A stretch of 64,000 nt of DNA from Olsenella timonensis (GCF_900119915.1 NZ_LT635455.1:434001-498000); one strand, 5' to 3'; positions 50,360-60,346 are shown, counted from the stretch's first letter. A program made the numbers and translations. The notes: generated by a model from the letters alone, not told the origin.

Positions 50360-50550
50360 CTACCCCTCCAGCAGCGTCACGTCCAGGTACCGCCTCGAGC
50401 CCCACTCGCTCTCGGCGACGTACTTCAGCCTCGCGGTCACGAGCATGAGGGTGCTCCTCCCGTCGGGGAACGTACCGACCACGCGGGTGCGCCTGCGGAT
50501 CTCGCGGTTGAGTCGCTCGATGGCGTTGTTCGTGCGTATGCGCCGGTAGT
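50360..50550 (-). pseudogene. 3' end of an IS256-family (mutator) transposase
   Basis: About 63 codons remain: YRRIRTNNAIERLNREIRRR, then RVVGTFPDGRSTLMLVTARLKYV cut short, ending in a stop at 50360-50362. The N-A-I-E-R-x-N-R-E-I-R-R-R block carries the third catalytic Glu region of IS256-type transposases. The 5' part is missing because another IS starts at 50551. It differs from the complete transposase next to it, so it is a separate element. Confidence 0.85.
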
Positions 50551-51966
50551 GTCGCGAAAAGTGGTGTAGGGGGCCTCCGCCCGTGATCTCAATGAGCCGA
50601 ACCTACGCCGCCATCGCCCCCTCGTCAATCCCCGAGAGCGCCGCGATTCTCGAGCGAGCCCTCGTGACCTGCCCCTCGGTCGGCTCCGGGACGGGCAAGA
50701 GCTCGCGCCCCCACAGGCCCTCGATCGCGGACGGCTCCATGTACCTGCGGCCGGACCAGTCCTCGGACGCCTCGCAGCAGACCGCACCCACCAGCCGGAC
50801 CAGCGCCTCCTCCGACGGGAAGCTCTGGACCACTCGCGCGCGGCGCTTGATCTCGCGGTTGCAGCGCTCCTGCACGTTGTTCGTCCTGATGCGGCGGCGG
50901 TGGGCCTCGGGGAAGTCGAGGTATGCGAGGGCGTCCGCCTCGGCCCCCTCCATGATCCTCCCGGCGTCAGGCGACAGGGACGAGACGACGTCGCAGGCCG
51001 CGCGGTAGAGCGCCCTCACCCTCCCGGGGTCGTCCTCGTCGAACACCGCGTGGAGGACGCGCCCGGCGGCGGCCCTCTTCGCGCGCGTCGGGCACGCGTC
51101 GATCACGTCCCGCTCGAGGTGGACGACGCAGCGCTGCCAGGCCGCGCCCGGGAAGAGCTCCCTCGCCGCCCGGGCGATGCCGCCGTGGGCGTCGGAGGTC
51201 ACGCACTGCACGCCGGAGAGCCCGCGCTCGCGGAGGCCGCGCGGGAAGCCCTTCCAGCTCGCGTAGGACTCCGCGTCGACGCACGCCAGGCCGACGGCCC
51301 TGCGCACGCCGTCCTCGCCGACGGCGATGGCCGTGACCACCGCGGCCGTGGCGCCGCGGCCGCCCCTGCGGCAGGGCACGTAGGTCGCGTCGACCCACAG
51401 GTACGGGAAGCGCATCGCGGGGAGCTGCCGGGAGCGCAGCTCCGCGACCTCGGCGTCGAGGGCCGAGCAGATGCGCGAGACGGCGTCCTTGGACAGCCGG
51501 TCGGCGCCCATGCGCTCGAGGACCTTCCCCACCTTCCTGGTCGAGACGCCGAGCGCGCACGTCTCGGCCACCGCGCAGATCACGGCGCGGTCCACCCGGC
51601 TCCACCGCTCGACGAGGCCGTCCGGGAAGTAGGTGCCCTGGCGCAGCTTCGGTATCCTGAGCGCGATGGTCCCGACCTGCGTCTCGAGACGCCTCTCTCG
51701 GAACCCGCTCCTCGTCGTGCCGGTCGCCTCGCAGGCGGCGTCGGCCTGGGCGGCCATCATCTCGTTGACGCCCGCCTCGAGCAGGGCCCTGGCGAGGCCC
51801 GTGAGCCCCTCGCCGCCCTCCTCGGCGAGCCCGAGCGTCGCGAACGCGTCTTGCTGTACAGTTTCCATTGCGGTCTCCGTTCCCTCGAATCCTTCTCTTG
51901 GTCGAAAGAGATTCTAGGACGGAGGCCGTTCCTAATTCAGGTCTCCCTTACACCACATTTCGCGAC
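50551..51966. mobile_element. Complete IS256-family insertion sequence
   Basis: Element of 1416 bases bounded by near-perfect 22-bp inverted repeats: left GTCGCGAAAAGTGGTGTAGGGG (first 20 bases given by positions 50551-50570) and right at 51945-51966; two positions differ. It contains one intact transposase on the minus strand. Flanking bases (GCCGGTAGT left, GTGATCGCA right) show no direct target repeat, so the ends now seen probably come from recombination or deletion after insertion. Confidence 0.85.
50603..51868 (-). CDS. IS256-family transposase
   Basis: DDE transposase of 421 residues, normal for the family. Catalytic blocks: LWVDATYVPCR (first Asp, near 175), CVTSDAHGGIARAARELFPG (second Asp, with S-D-A-H-x-G) and NNVQERCNREIKRRARVV (third acid, Glu). 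HLERDVIDACP also fits. The start at 51866-51868 is normal. The frame is intact, so the element could still move. Confidence 0.93.
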   Translation of the reverse strand: METVQQDAFATLGLAEEGGEGLTGLARALLEAGVNEMMAAQADAACEATGTTRSGFRERRLETQVGTIALRIPKLRQGTYFPDGLVERWSRVDRAVICAVAETCALGVSTRKVGKVLERMGADRLSKDAVSRICSALDAEVAELRSRQLPAMRFPYLWVDATYVPCRRGGRGATAAVVTAIAVGEDGVRRAVGLACVDAESYASWKGFPRGLRERGLSGVQCVTSDAHGGIARAARELFPGAAWQRCVVHLERDVIDACPTRAKRAAAGRVLHAVFDEDDPGRVRALYRAACDVVSSLSPDAGRIMEGAEADALAYLDFPEAHRRRIRTNNVQERCNREIKRRARVVQSFPSEEALVRLVGAVCCEASEDWSGRRYMEPSAIEGLWGRELLPVPEPTEGQVTRARSRIAALSGIDEGAMAA

Positions 51967-51976
51967 GTGATCGCAG

Positions 51977-52433
51977 ATGGATGGCTTGCAGGACGAGACA
52001 AAGCAGGTCGACGAGGGCACAGCGCAGCAGACACAGGACGCGTCAGCGCAGGTGAGCGGTGACGCGGGCGCCGCTGCAGATGGCGGCATCGCCCAGGCGC
52101 GCGCGGACTACGAGGCAGCTCTGAAGGAGCGCGACGCGCGCATCGCGGAGCTCGAGGGCGAGATCGCGGAGGCGGCCAAGACCGCCGAGGGCGCGGAGGC
52201 CCTGCGCAAGGAGATGGACGAGCTGCGCCGCAGGGGCGATGAGGAGCGTGTCGGCTTCGAGCTGCAGCTCGCGGGCGCGCGCAACGTCAAGGCGGCCCGC
52301 GCGCTGCTCAGTGATTACGACAACGACGTGGAGAAGCTCAGGGCCGCCGAGCGCGGGCGCCGCCGGGACCGACGAGGCCACGCAGATGAGCCGCTGGCGC
52401 AGGATTGCCGGCCTTCCCGAGAGCGAGGAGTAG
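51977..52433 (+). pseudogene. Phage scaffold-like (GP20-type) protein, frameshifted
   Basis: The frame from the ATG at 51977 encodes an acidic helical protein (MDGLQDETKQVDEGT then QARADYEAALKERDARIAEL) like a phage minor structural/scaffold protein. Near 52350 the good frame moves: DYDNDVEKLRAAE continues as GAAGTDEATQMSRWRRIAGL in another frame and ends at the TAG 52431-52433. One or more indels have broken the gene. Its 5' end abuts the IS. Confidence 0.6.
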
Positions 52434-52436
52434 CAG

Positions 52437-52668
52437 ATGGCAAACAGCATCGCGTACACCAAGAACTACACGGCAGTCCTGGACGAGGTCTACAAGAGGG
52501 CAGTGTGCTCGACGTGCCTGAACTCGCTGCGCCGCATGGCGCGCGGGATGCCATGCCGGGGAGATTGTTGTCCCCAAGATCGAGGTGACGAGGCTCGGCG
52601 ACTACACCCGCAACGTGGGGTACAAGACGGGGTCGATCACCTACGAGTTCGAGACCAGGACAGCCGCT
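52437..52668 (+). pseudogene. Phage major capsid protein start, frameshifted and truncated
   Basis: ATG 52437 is 3 bases after the scaffold stop. MANSIAYTKNYTAVLDEVYK is the first frame; SVLDVPELAAPHGA follows in a second; GEIVVPKIEVTRLGDYTRNV and GYKTGSITYEFETRT in a third. Read across the shifts, this matches the N-terminus of an HK97- or P22-type coat protein. It stops near 52668, where unrelated sequence begins. With the scaffold piece it is a remnant of a prophage structural module. Confidence 0.65.
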
Positions 52669-52730
52669 TCCTGCGGTAAAAATGTCCGCCCTAATGCTTG
52701 TAGTATTAATGAAAACTGAGAGGAGTAGAG

Positions 52731-55124
52731 ATGAACGACTTCATAGAAAGTTTGCTAGAGCAAAAGCCTCATTACAATGAAGAAATACTTGGACTAAAGG
52801 AGGAGATTACAGACATTCTTCTGCGCCTTGATCCCCTCGCTGTCATGCTTCATTCGATGTGGTATGCGCGAACGCTTTGCTTTCTGTTTTACGCACAATG
52901 CGAAGGCCCGAGCGAGGGAGATTCCGAGCCGGAGCCTCTCACTGAACCAGAGCTAAACAATGCACTAATTGTTCCGGAGTACCTGCAGTCGATGTTGACG
53001 GCACTTCCGCGGGACAAGGTTGCTCGTCTGGACGATAGCAAAGCTATTGAGAACGCTCACATGCTCTTGTTTGACAAATGCGAGGAGCTTATTCGTCTAT
53101 GCTATTTTCATAAGATTATTGAGTTCGCACAGGTAGAGGCATCTTCAATCAGTTCTCAAAATGAATTTGAAGCTGCTATCAAAGCGTTTCAAGAGGAGGC
53201 TAGCTCATACCAAGCGCTGCGTGGAAAAAGATATCAACTTCTCGAAGAGGAGTACCTGAGCAATTTGCTGTCAGGTCAAGACAAGCTAATTCATACAATA
53301 TACGGCATGAGTTACTCTGACGTTGTAAAAGGGGTGATTGCTCTTCGAAATTCAATATGCCTTGGTTGGGGCAATGTGATGAATCGCTTCGATGAGGCAT
53401 TCGAAGAGTGGCAGCGTACCGATCAAAGCGATCGGGATTCTATGCACGCTCTACGAGAGAAGTTCAATGCGCAAGATATATCAGAAAAACTGTTCGGTTC
53501 AGGCCTATATGATGTGCAGAAGATAACTGGCTGGCCCGCAGAATTAATCCAAGATCTTTCCATGCCTTCATTTCCAGAGTCCGGCAGTGAGGGCTTGGCT
53601 TACGAAATAAATCCGGTCGGCATTATGCCCATACGGAACTATCCGTTTATCACAATAGGAGGAAAGGCATACTGTTTCTGCTACGCAAACCTTATGGATA
53701 ACTTCTACAGGGCATTTTATTCGGCCATGCGCCATCGTAATGATTTGCAGATAGTTAAGACTGAAGAGGCATTTATTAGTGAGTGGAAAGAGAATCAAGC
53801 GGAGTCCTCAGAGAGCGCTGTTGCCACATTGTTTGGAAAGCTCCTGCCCGGAGCAGGCATCTATCGGAATGTATTTCACCCAAAAGAAGGCGTTACGTTC
53901 AGTAGGCGGAAGGCGTCTCAAGAGAGTGACATAGTAGTCGTATTTGACGACTGTGTCCTAGCAGTTGAGGTGAAAGCGGGTGCGTATTGTCCGACTGACC
54001 CTATGGAGGATCCGGAGGGTCATATTAAGGCATTCAAGTCACTAATTGAAAAGGCGTCCAAACAGGCGGCAGCGACGATTGATTATCTTTGTCGCTGTGA
54101 CCCTAAAGCAAAATTGTACGATAAGGATGGGCATGCTGTTGCATCAATCGACATGTCTTCAATTCGTGAGTGCTTTAGAATCTGCGTTACAGTTGACGAC
54201 ATAAATGAGTTTGCAGCTCGCGCCGAGAAACTGCCCTTTATCGATGTTGAGTCGGGCACTATTGCCATTTCAATCGATGATCTTCTCGTATTCAATCGCT
54301 ATTTCGATAATCCCCTTGTATTCCTGCATTTTCTCATGCAGCGCCGCAGGGCTTCTGAACACAAGAGAATCGCGTTCAATGACGAACTCGATCATCTGGG
54401 AATGTATATCGAGAACAATTGCTATTCGGTAACTATTGATGACATGCTTAATGAGCATGAATCCAAATACGGGCAACTCAATATGGTTGTGTATGACGGC
54501 TGCAGAGACGAACTGAACAAATGGTTTGACGGACATTTTACGGGCGTCAATGGAGAAAAACCAGTTCAGCCTAGTCCTGAGGGATTCTATCAATTGGTAG
54601 ATGCCCTCGGTAACAGTGGGATTCCAAATCGTCGACTTGTTGCTTGCAGCCTGCTTGATTTGGGAAGTGAAGAAAGGTCAATGGTTGCCGAATCAATGCG
54701 AGCTCGAGCGTCTGGTCTTACGCCGCTGAATTGCATTCTATGTTTACCTGGGCTGAGTTCAGGGGGAGTAACCAAGATTTGCCTGTTCGGGTGTCTACTA
54801 GAGAGGCCTAACGACGAAAGCATAATGAGGGCAAAAACGGCAGCCACGCTGCTATCTAGTTCATGTCTAGATGCTATAGCAATGAACTTCGTCTATCACA
54901 GCCCTCGGGAAATTACAGACGTTACATCGTTCTATCTTCGGAGGTCCGATCTCACAGACAGTGAGCGCAGAGAGGCGGAGAAGTATATCGAGAGCGTGAC
55001 TCGTGCGCAGTCAAATGCATATAGAAGAAAGTACGGTCACAAGCCAGGGCGTAACGATTCATGTCCATGCGGCAGCGGTAAGAAATATAAGAAATGTTGT
55101 CTTGGGAAGGGCCTATACGAATAG
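52731..55124 (+). CDS. PD-(D/E)XK-like protein with C-terminal SEC-C zinc motif
   Basis: Protein of 797 residues. The first 380 residues are largely helical with no family recognised. A nuclease-like core lies near 398-415: QESDIVVVFDDCVLAVEVKAG, with Asp and E-x-K. The region 420-760 is mixed. The last 20 residues are a SEC-C motif (NDSCPCGSGKKYKKCCLG), which binds Zn. This layout is seen in uncharacterised proteins of defence islands. Codon use is AT-rich. The ATG follows GAGAGGAGTAGAG. Probably a phage-defence nuclease, but this is inference. Confidence 0.75.
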   Translation: MNDFIESLLEQKPHYNEEILGLKEEITDILLRLDPLAVMLHSMWYARTLCFLFYAQCEGPSEGDSEPEPLTEPELNNALIVPEYLQSMLTALPRDKVARLDDSKAIENAHMLLFDKCEELIRLCYFHKIIEFAQVEASSISSQNEFEAAIKAFQEEASSYQALRGKRYQLLEEEYLSNLLSGQDKLIHTIYGMSYSDVVKGVIALRNSICLGWGNVMNRFDEAFEEWQRTDQSDRDSMHALREKFNAQDISEKLFGSGLYDVQKITGWPAELIQDLSMPSFPESGSEGLAYEINPVGIMPIRNYPFITIGGKAYCFCYANLMDNFYRAFYSAMRHRNDLQIVKTEEAFISEWKENQAESSESAVATLFGKLLPGAGIYRNVFHPKEGVTFSRRKASQESDIVVVFDDCVLAVEVKAGAYCPTDPMEDPEGHIKAFKSLIEKASKQAAATIDYLCRCDPKAKLYDKDGHAVASIDMSSIRECFRICVTVDDINEFAARAEKLPFIDVESGTIAISIDDLLVFNRYFDNPLVFLHFLMQRRRASEHKRIAFNDELDHLGMYIENNCYSVTIDDMLNEHESKYGQLNMVVYDGCRDELNKWFDGHFTGVNGEKPVQPSPEGFYQLVDALGNSGIPNRRLVACSLLDLGSEERSMVAESMRARASGLTPLNCILCLPGLSSGGVTKICLFGCLLERPNDESIMRAKTAATLLSSSCLDAIAMNFVYHSPREITDVTSFYLRRSDLTDSERREAEKYIESVTRAQSNAYRRKYGHKPGRNDSCPCGSGKKYKKCCLGKGLYE

Positions 55125-55142
55125 CGTGCAGTCGAAGTTGCC

Positions 55143-55706
55143 TTGCAGTTAGTCGGACCTTACGCGTGCACCATGGCTGGTGCGTGTGGGGACAAGGAGC
55201 TCCGCGTTTTTCTTGCCCGTATACGATCGCTCGATGTTTCCGTCGTAAACCCGCTGCTCATGTCCTTCTTCGAGGACTATGTCGGCGATGCCCTCTCGCA
55301 TGACGACTTCGCCTCCATGCTGAGGACCACGGAGAGCTACCTCTTCCGTCGCTCTGTGTGTGATGTTGCGACGAACAGCTTGAACAAGTTCTTCTCGTCC
55401 GTGATCGCGCGGCTGAACTTGGTACGGGACGGCGGCGGCAACATCCGCGAAGCCTATGAGGCGACCCTCTTGGTCGAAGAGGGGACTGCTTGGCGCATGC
55501 CGAGCGACGTGGAGTTCGAGAGGGCGCTCAGGACGCGCGACTGCTACGCGTTCAAGCGCGGCTTCTATCTGCTCACCACGCTTGAGAATAGCTGGCACGC
55601 GAAGGACCTGCTGGACTTCTCGGGAGGCATCTTCTCCATCGAGCGCATCATTCCGCAGAACGCGCTCGCTAGCACGGAGTGGCGCGAGATGCTCGGGGAA
55701 GATTAA
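55143..55706 (+). pseudogene. GmrSD-type restriction gene remnant (DUF262/DUF1524 C-terminal part)
   Basis: Frame of 187 codons (TTG start) that lacks the whole DUF262 front. It contains YVGDALSHDDFASML, TESYLFRRSVCDVATNSLNK, MPSDVEFERALRTRDCYAFK and the DUF1524 nuclease beginning SIERIIPQNALASTEWREML, where the family has I-E-H-I-x-P-Q; His is replaced by Arg. It stops there, short of the usual end. Both truncation and the lost His suggest it is dead. A shorter second copy is at 60347-60619. Confidence 0.7.
55348..55620 (+). repeat. 273-bp direct repeat, left copy (in GmrSD remnant)
   Basis: Matches 60347-60619 base for base except three positions near the right end (C/T at 55598, and C/T and T/C at 55607-55609). 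The two copies lie in the same orientation, 4999 bases apart, on either side of the SMEK-STAND gene. Low divergence points to a recent duplication. Confidence 0.92.
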
Positions 55707-55865
55707 TGAGTCGTCTGCTAGCCCGTAGAGTCTAGCTGATGGACCTTACTTTGCGGATACAGCTGAATTAGGTCCTCTCTGGGTTGGGTACGGCAATGCG
55801 GCTAAAATAATTTCATTGAATTCGAGCTGTTCTTGTGGGTAACGTTCACGGGGAAGTGAGACACA

Positions 55866-58800
55866 ATGGCTCTTGCTAGGTCAGTGAACTTTGAGACAGT
55901 AAACGAGCTTCTTACAAAGATTAACCAGGAGTCGGCACAGGCCGCATCCTCTAACCTCCAGTCTACCCAGGTGCACCTCGAGGACACCTTCCGTGATTTG
56001 CTCAATTGCCTTCATGGCACCCATCTTGTCAACGCCAACTCAGTTTCTATGAACTATCCAGGAATCGATCTCATCGACGAGTCATCGCTACTTTGCATTC
56101 AGGTTACCGCCAACACATCAGCAAAAAAGATGAGGGAAACCCTTGCGAAACCCATAATGAAGTCGTTGTCAGAAAAGGGCTATAGGTTAAAGTTCTGTTA
56201 TGTTGGCGACCAAAACAAGAATGTAAAAAGGCGTCACCCAGAGAATCCCTATGGAATTAAGTTTAGCGCATCATCCGACGTTATCCTTACCACAGATATT
56301 CTCGCTGCGTTCAATCATCTTGACCTTGACCGTCAGGAAGAAGTCATAGCCCTGCTTAGGCGGGAAGTAGGCGAAGGCTGTGTAATTGATGCCGATCAGA
56401 TGAGAGAAATGCTCAGTCGGGCGACAAAACAGCTAGGGCCTCGGTACACCCCGGACGCAAATGTCGAGACACCTGACATGATGCGCCTCGCTGCGTTAGC
56501 AGGTGACGAGCTTTTCAGAAAGGATCTTCTCAAGAAAGCGCAAAGTGCTGCGACTGGCATAGATAGTCTGATGGGCCATGATATCGATGAGGCTGACAAA
56601 GACGCTTTGGCTGAAGTGACAGAGTTCTTCTCCCCCTTGACAGAGGTGCTGGCCGATATTCCAAAAGGACAAGCGGCACGGACGGACTTCGAGGAATGGG
56701 CGCTTCGCCTTAATGCTGCCGCGGGCGAGTGTTCTCAATACCCAGCCAATTTGTTTGAAAAAGTCAGGTCGCGAGGCAGGCTGGCTACTACTTTTCAAGA
56801 TGCCCTGTATCGCGTTTGGGCAATTGGGGATGCTTGTCATACTTGGGGGATCGAGTATCTCGGCGGCAAGCGCGTTCTTGTTTGCGGGGAGGCGGGTATC
56901 GGCAAATCGCATCTACTGGCGGATCTTTGCGAAAAGGAACTTGAGAACGGAAACGCTGCAGTACTAGTGCTCGGCAGCCAATTTGTCGAAGAGGGTTCTT
57001 CTGAGGAGTCCATTCCAAAGATTCTCGGACTTTCCGGGTCTTTTGACGATTTGCTTGCTGAAATGCAGCGCTATGCGCATGCAAGGCGAGGCATCGCCAT
57101 TCTTGCTATTGATGCACTTAACGAGGGAAGAGGCCGTGTCATCTGGCGCCACTCCCTCCTGTCGTTGATAGATAAAGTTTCGCATCACTCACTTGTAAGG
57201 CTGGTTCTGTCAGTAAGGTCTACTTACAAAGCCGAGGTAATCCCAGATTCGCTTTCGGATGACGAGATTGGAGTCATGGAGTGCAAGGGCTTCGGAGAAG
57301 TTTCATCTGTGGCCTTAGAAACCCTATGTGACTACTACAACATCGCTTACCCAACAACGCCACTTATTGGAATGGAGTTTTCCAACCCTCTCTACCTCAA
57401 ACTTCTCTGTAGGCACCTCTACGATTGCGGGGGCCATTTCACGACGGATGTTGAGATGGGCGACCTTGTTACAGGGCTTCTCGCTGAGATCAATAACAAG
57501 CTTGCAGATTCGCAAAGAGCTAACTATGACAGACGTATCCCGCTGGTCGCAAGGGCTGCTCAAGCAATCGTGCGTTCGCCTGGCTTTTTCTACGGGGCTA
57601 TAGATTATGAGAAAGCGGAGAGGGCAGTCATTGAAGTTGTGCGAGATTACGTGAGCCCTCCGGGATCATTTTTGGAGGGTCTCGTCTCTGAGGGATTGTT
57701 CAACGTACTCGACGGAGAGGGAAGCAGCTATCTCACGTTTTCATATGATCTGGTAGGGAACTATGTTGTTGCCGCGATGGTCGTGGAAAGGGCAAAAGAG
57801 CTGCAGCGGATAGGCAGATTTGCATCATCTGCGGAGGCTCTGTCGAGTCTTCTTAATGAAGAGTATGGGTGGATTTCGGGCGATCAAGGAGCTCTGGCAG
57901 CCCTGAGCGCAATTTGTCCAACGGAATGTGAGTGTGAGCTCTTCGAACTTGACCTTAATCGCAACGGCGCATTCTCACCGGTAAGGGAAGCCTTTGTCGA
58001 AGGGATACCATGGCGCAGAACCATCGAGGTGACGCCTGATCTAGATAACTTCATTCGTACGGAGGTGCTTGCTGACAAGTATTCGATGCACGACTTCATC
58101 TCGATGTCATTCCAGTTGGCGACAAAGCGCGGCGGCATCGACGTTAAGTATTTCAGGGATTTGCTGCTGCCCCTGCCGATGTCCAAAAGGGATTATGTCT
58201 GGTCTTCTACAGTTGCAACCAGTGCGAAAGCCGCTTCTTTTGTTGACTGGGTTTGGAAGCATGGGGGTGAGCTTGACGAGCGGCACGTGGAGAATATTGC
58301 GATTCTGCTGACTCTCTGTCTTGCTGCAACGAACATCATGCTTCGCCGCAAGGCCATCAAGGCGCTTGCACTTGTGCTGATAAACTGTCCCAGCGTTGCC
58401 TCATGCCTTTGGGATGTTTTTTGCAGCGTCGATGACGACTACATTTTGGAAGGGCTTTGCGGGGCAATTTTCGGGGCCGCCGTCAACTCGAGTGACCTTG
58501 GCATATGGACTACAACGGCAGACAAGGTCGTATCTGCCGTGCTGAACGAAGGCGAGGCCTATCCAAATATTGCCGTTCGCGATTACGTCGTGCTGTTAAG
58601 TGATTCGGTTTTGGAATCGCATTTCATGCAGTCCTGTCTGAGCGAGCCGTTCGTCTCCTCGTGGCGAAGCGACTGGTACGATTCCCTTCCAAGCAATGAA
58701 GAGATCGATGCTTTCCTGGAAGCATGCGAGGAAAAATACGGGAAAAAATCGAAGGAGGCGTCAGCTGTCTGGTGGCTCATTCATTCGATGGTAACGGAAT

Positions 58801-60128
58801 ACGGTCGTGGCACCTGCGCCTATGGTGACTTCGGGCGATACGTGTTCGGGCATAGGGTTTCGGCATGGGTTAATCAGTTCGAAAGTGATCAGCAATTAAG
58901 TAATGCTCTAGTCGCACAAATCCTAACGAAATGGTATGACCCTGATCTCCACGCCGGTTACGACGTGGAGACAAAGCGGCGTGAAGGTAGTTCTCTGTAT
59001 ACGGGATGTGAACGTATCGGAAAGAAGTATCAGAAGATTGCGATGAATCGCCTGCTTGCCCGCTTGATGGATAACTATTCTCCGTATCGCACCAATAAGA
59101 TATATCGGGAAGGCTTTGAGGAATACAGTGAGAAAAGAGCAGCCCTCCTCAAAGAGTCTATCTCGTTGGGTGACTACTCTGCTTTCTCCAAAGTGGCCGA
59201 TGACGTTTCTGATTGGGTTGTCGGTGAAAGGCACGAACCACTGAATAGAGGAGAGGTTGGGAATGAACTTCTTTTCGTTCGGTCGCACGATCCGTCTTTT
59301 CCATGGAAATGGTCGTCACTTGCATCTCCATATAATGTTGCTGAGGCTTTTCCCAGTTTTATTCCCACTGACGGGGACCCTGACGAGTGGTGTAAAAGCG
59401 ACGCTGAGATTTCCACGGTTGATGGGTTTAGGATTAGGCAACTTGACGGACGAAGGTTCTACACGATTGCTGCCTATATTAAGTGGCAGATGACGAAGCG
59501 CGGCAAACGCTGTAGAGAGTCCACATGGATTTCGGGGGCTCTTTTCGTGGGCAAGAACGATATCAGCGATGTTTTCGGGCATTACTCCGGTCGTTCCACA
59601 AGTCTCGATTTCACAGGCGTTCGCTTCGGTGAGCTCTTCGACGGTTGGGGGTTTGGACTGTCGAATTCCGTGCATCAGTCAGAGCTTTTCGAGTTGGAAA
59701 ACAAGGTTACCGAGGCATCCTATCTCTACGACTGGAGTGAAGATCGAGAGGAGCTTCAAGGGGAAGGACCTTGTATCCTTTTGCCCTGCGCTGCTCTTGT
59801 CAATTACTTTGGGCTTTTCCGACGTGGACCCTTTATTTGGGAGAACGCTTCAGGTGAGATTGTGTCCTATTGCCTGATTGACCAGGAGACCGAAAGCCGC
59901 GCCCTTCTCTTTGATGCGGATTTACTTAATGAATATCTTGATAAGACTGCTCGGGAGCTCATATGGGACGATTATTTCGAGAAACAAACTGCACGACTCA
60001 TTTATCGGAAATGGATTAACACAAAGGTTGAAGACGGCCAGTTTTGTATGGAGGATACCGAGGAGCCGTATTGCGGGGAAGCTATGCGTGCTCATTGGAT
60101 GAGCGAGGATGGTTGGTTTGATGCCTGA
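55866..60128 (+). CDS. SMEK-domain STAND NTPase (Avs-like)
   Basis: Protein of 1420 residues, likely a phage sensor with a nuclease effector. The N-terminus (about 1-125) is a SMEK domain: VHLEDTFRDLLNCLHGTHLV, SVSMNYPGIDLIDESSLLCI and QVTANTSAKKMRETLAK, where Glu, Asp and Q-V-T-A form the nuclease-like core. The NTPase: Walker A VCGEAGIGKSHLLADLC near 337-353, Walker B AILAIDALNEG near 410, LVRLVLSVRSTYKAE near 443. The remaining 900 residues are repeat-like and probably bind a phage protein. It is bracketed by the 273-bp repeats and has AT-richer codons than most neighbours. Start ATG 55866 follows GGGGAAGTGAGAC. Confidence 0.85.
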   Translation: MALARSVNFETVNELLTKINQESAQAASSNLQSTQVHLEDTFRDLLNCLHGTHLVNANSVSMNYPGIDLIDESSLLCIQVTANTSAKKMRETLAKPIMKSLSEKGYRLKFCYVGDQNKNVKRRHPENPYGIKFSASSDVILTTDILAAFNHLDLDRQEEVIALLRREVGEGCVIDADQMREMLSRATKQLGPRYTPDANVETPDMMRLAALAGDELFRKDLLKKAQSAATGIDSLMGHDIDEADKDALAEVTEFFSPLTEVLADIPKGQAARTDFEEWALRLNAAAGECSQYPANLFEKVRSRGRLATTFQDALYRVWAIGDACHTWGIEYLGGKRVLVCGEAGIGKSHLLADLCEKELENGNAAVLVLGSQFVEEGSSEESIPKILGLSGSFDDLLAEMQRYAHARRGIAILAIDALNEGRGRVIWRHSLLSLIDKVSHHSLVRLVLSVRSTYKAEVIPDSLSDDEIGVMECKGFGEVSSVALETLCDYYNIAYPTTPLIGMEFSNPLYLKLLCRHLYDCGGHFTTDVEMGDLVTGLLAEINNKLADSQRANYDRRIPLVARAAQAIVRSPGFFYGAIDYEKAERAVIEVVRDYVSPPGSFLEGLVSEGLFNVLDGEGSSYLTFSYDLVGNYVVAAMVVERAKELQRIGRFASSAEALSSLLNEEYGWISGDQGALAALSAICPTECECELFELDLNRNGAFSPVREAFVEGIPWRRTIEVTPDLDNFIRTEVLADKYSMHDFISMSFQLATKRGGIDVKYFRDLLLPLPMSKRDYVWSSTVATSAKAASFVDWVWKHGGELDERHVENIAILLTLCLAATNIMLRRKAIKALALVLINCPSVASCLWDVFCSVDDDYILEGLCGAIFGAAVNSSDLGIWTTTADKVVSAVLNEGEAYPNIAVRDYVVLLSDSVLESHFMQSCLSEPFVSSWRSDWYDSLPSNEEIDAFLEACEEKYGKKSKEASAVWWLIHSMVTEYGRGTCAYGDFGRYVFGHRVSAWVNQFESDQQLSNALVAQILTKWYDPDLHAGYDVETKRREGSSLYTGCERIGKKYQKIAMNRLLARLMDNYSPYRTNKIYREGFEEYSEKRAALLKESISLGDYSAFSKVADDVSDWVVGERHEPLNRGEVGNELLFVRSHDPSFPWKWSSLASPYNVAEAFPSFIPTDGDPDEWCKSDAEISTVDGFRIRQLDGRRFYTIAAYIKWQMTKRGKRCRESTWISGALFVGKNDISDVFGHYSGRSTSLDFTGVRFGELFDGWGFGLSNSVHQSELFELENKVTEASYLYDWSEDREELQGEGPCILLPCAALVNYFGLFRRGPFIWENASGEIVSYCLIDQETESRALLFDADLLNEYLDKTARELIWDDYFEKQTARLIYRKWINTKVEDGQFCMEDTEEPYCGEAMRAHWMSEDGWFDA

Positions 60129-60346
60129 CATGATTTTGGCGCCTACGTTGTTTTATATGCTTCAGCCTGTGCAAACAGGGCCTCTTCAGCTGCTGCCCAG
60201 CCTTTGTGGCAGCATATGTTTCTCAGGGTGATGGTTTGCCCGGCGTGAGCCCGAAACAAACTGATGATATCGAAGTGGCGGTGATTCGGCTAACCCTTCA
60301 GCTCTGAACCCGTTCGATATCGCACCAAGTCCGCCGATCTCGGTTT

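Noticed and set aside
60061-60279. Minus-strand short frames between the SMEK-STAND gene and the second GmrSD fragment
   Set aside because: No ribosome site, no recognisable motif; the gap 60129-60346 seems to hold only junction sequence.
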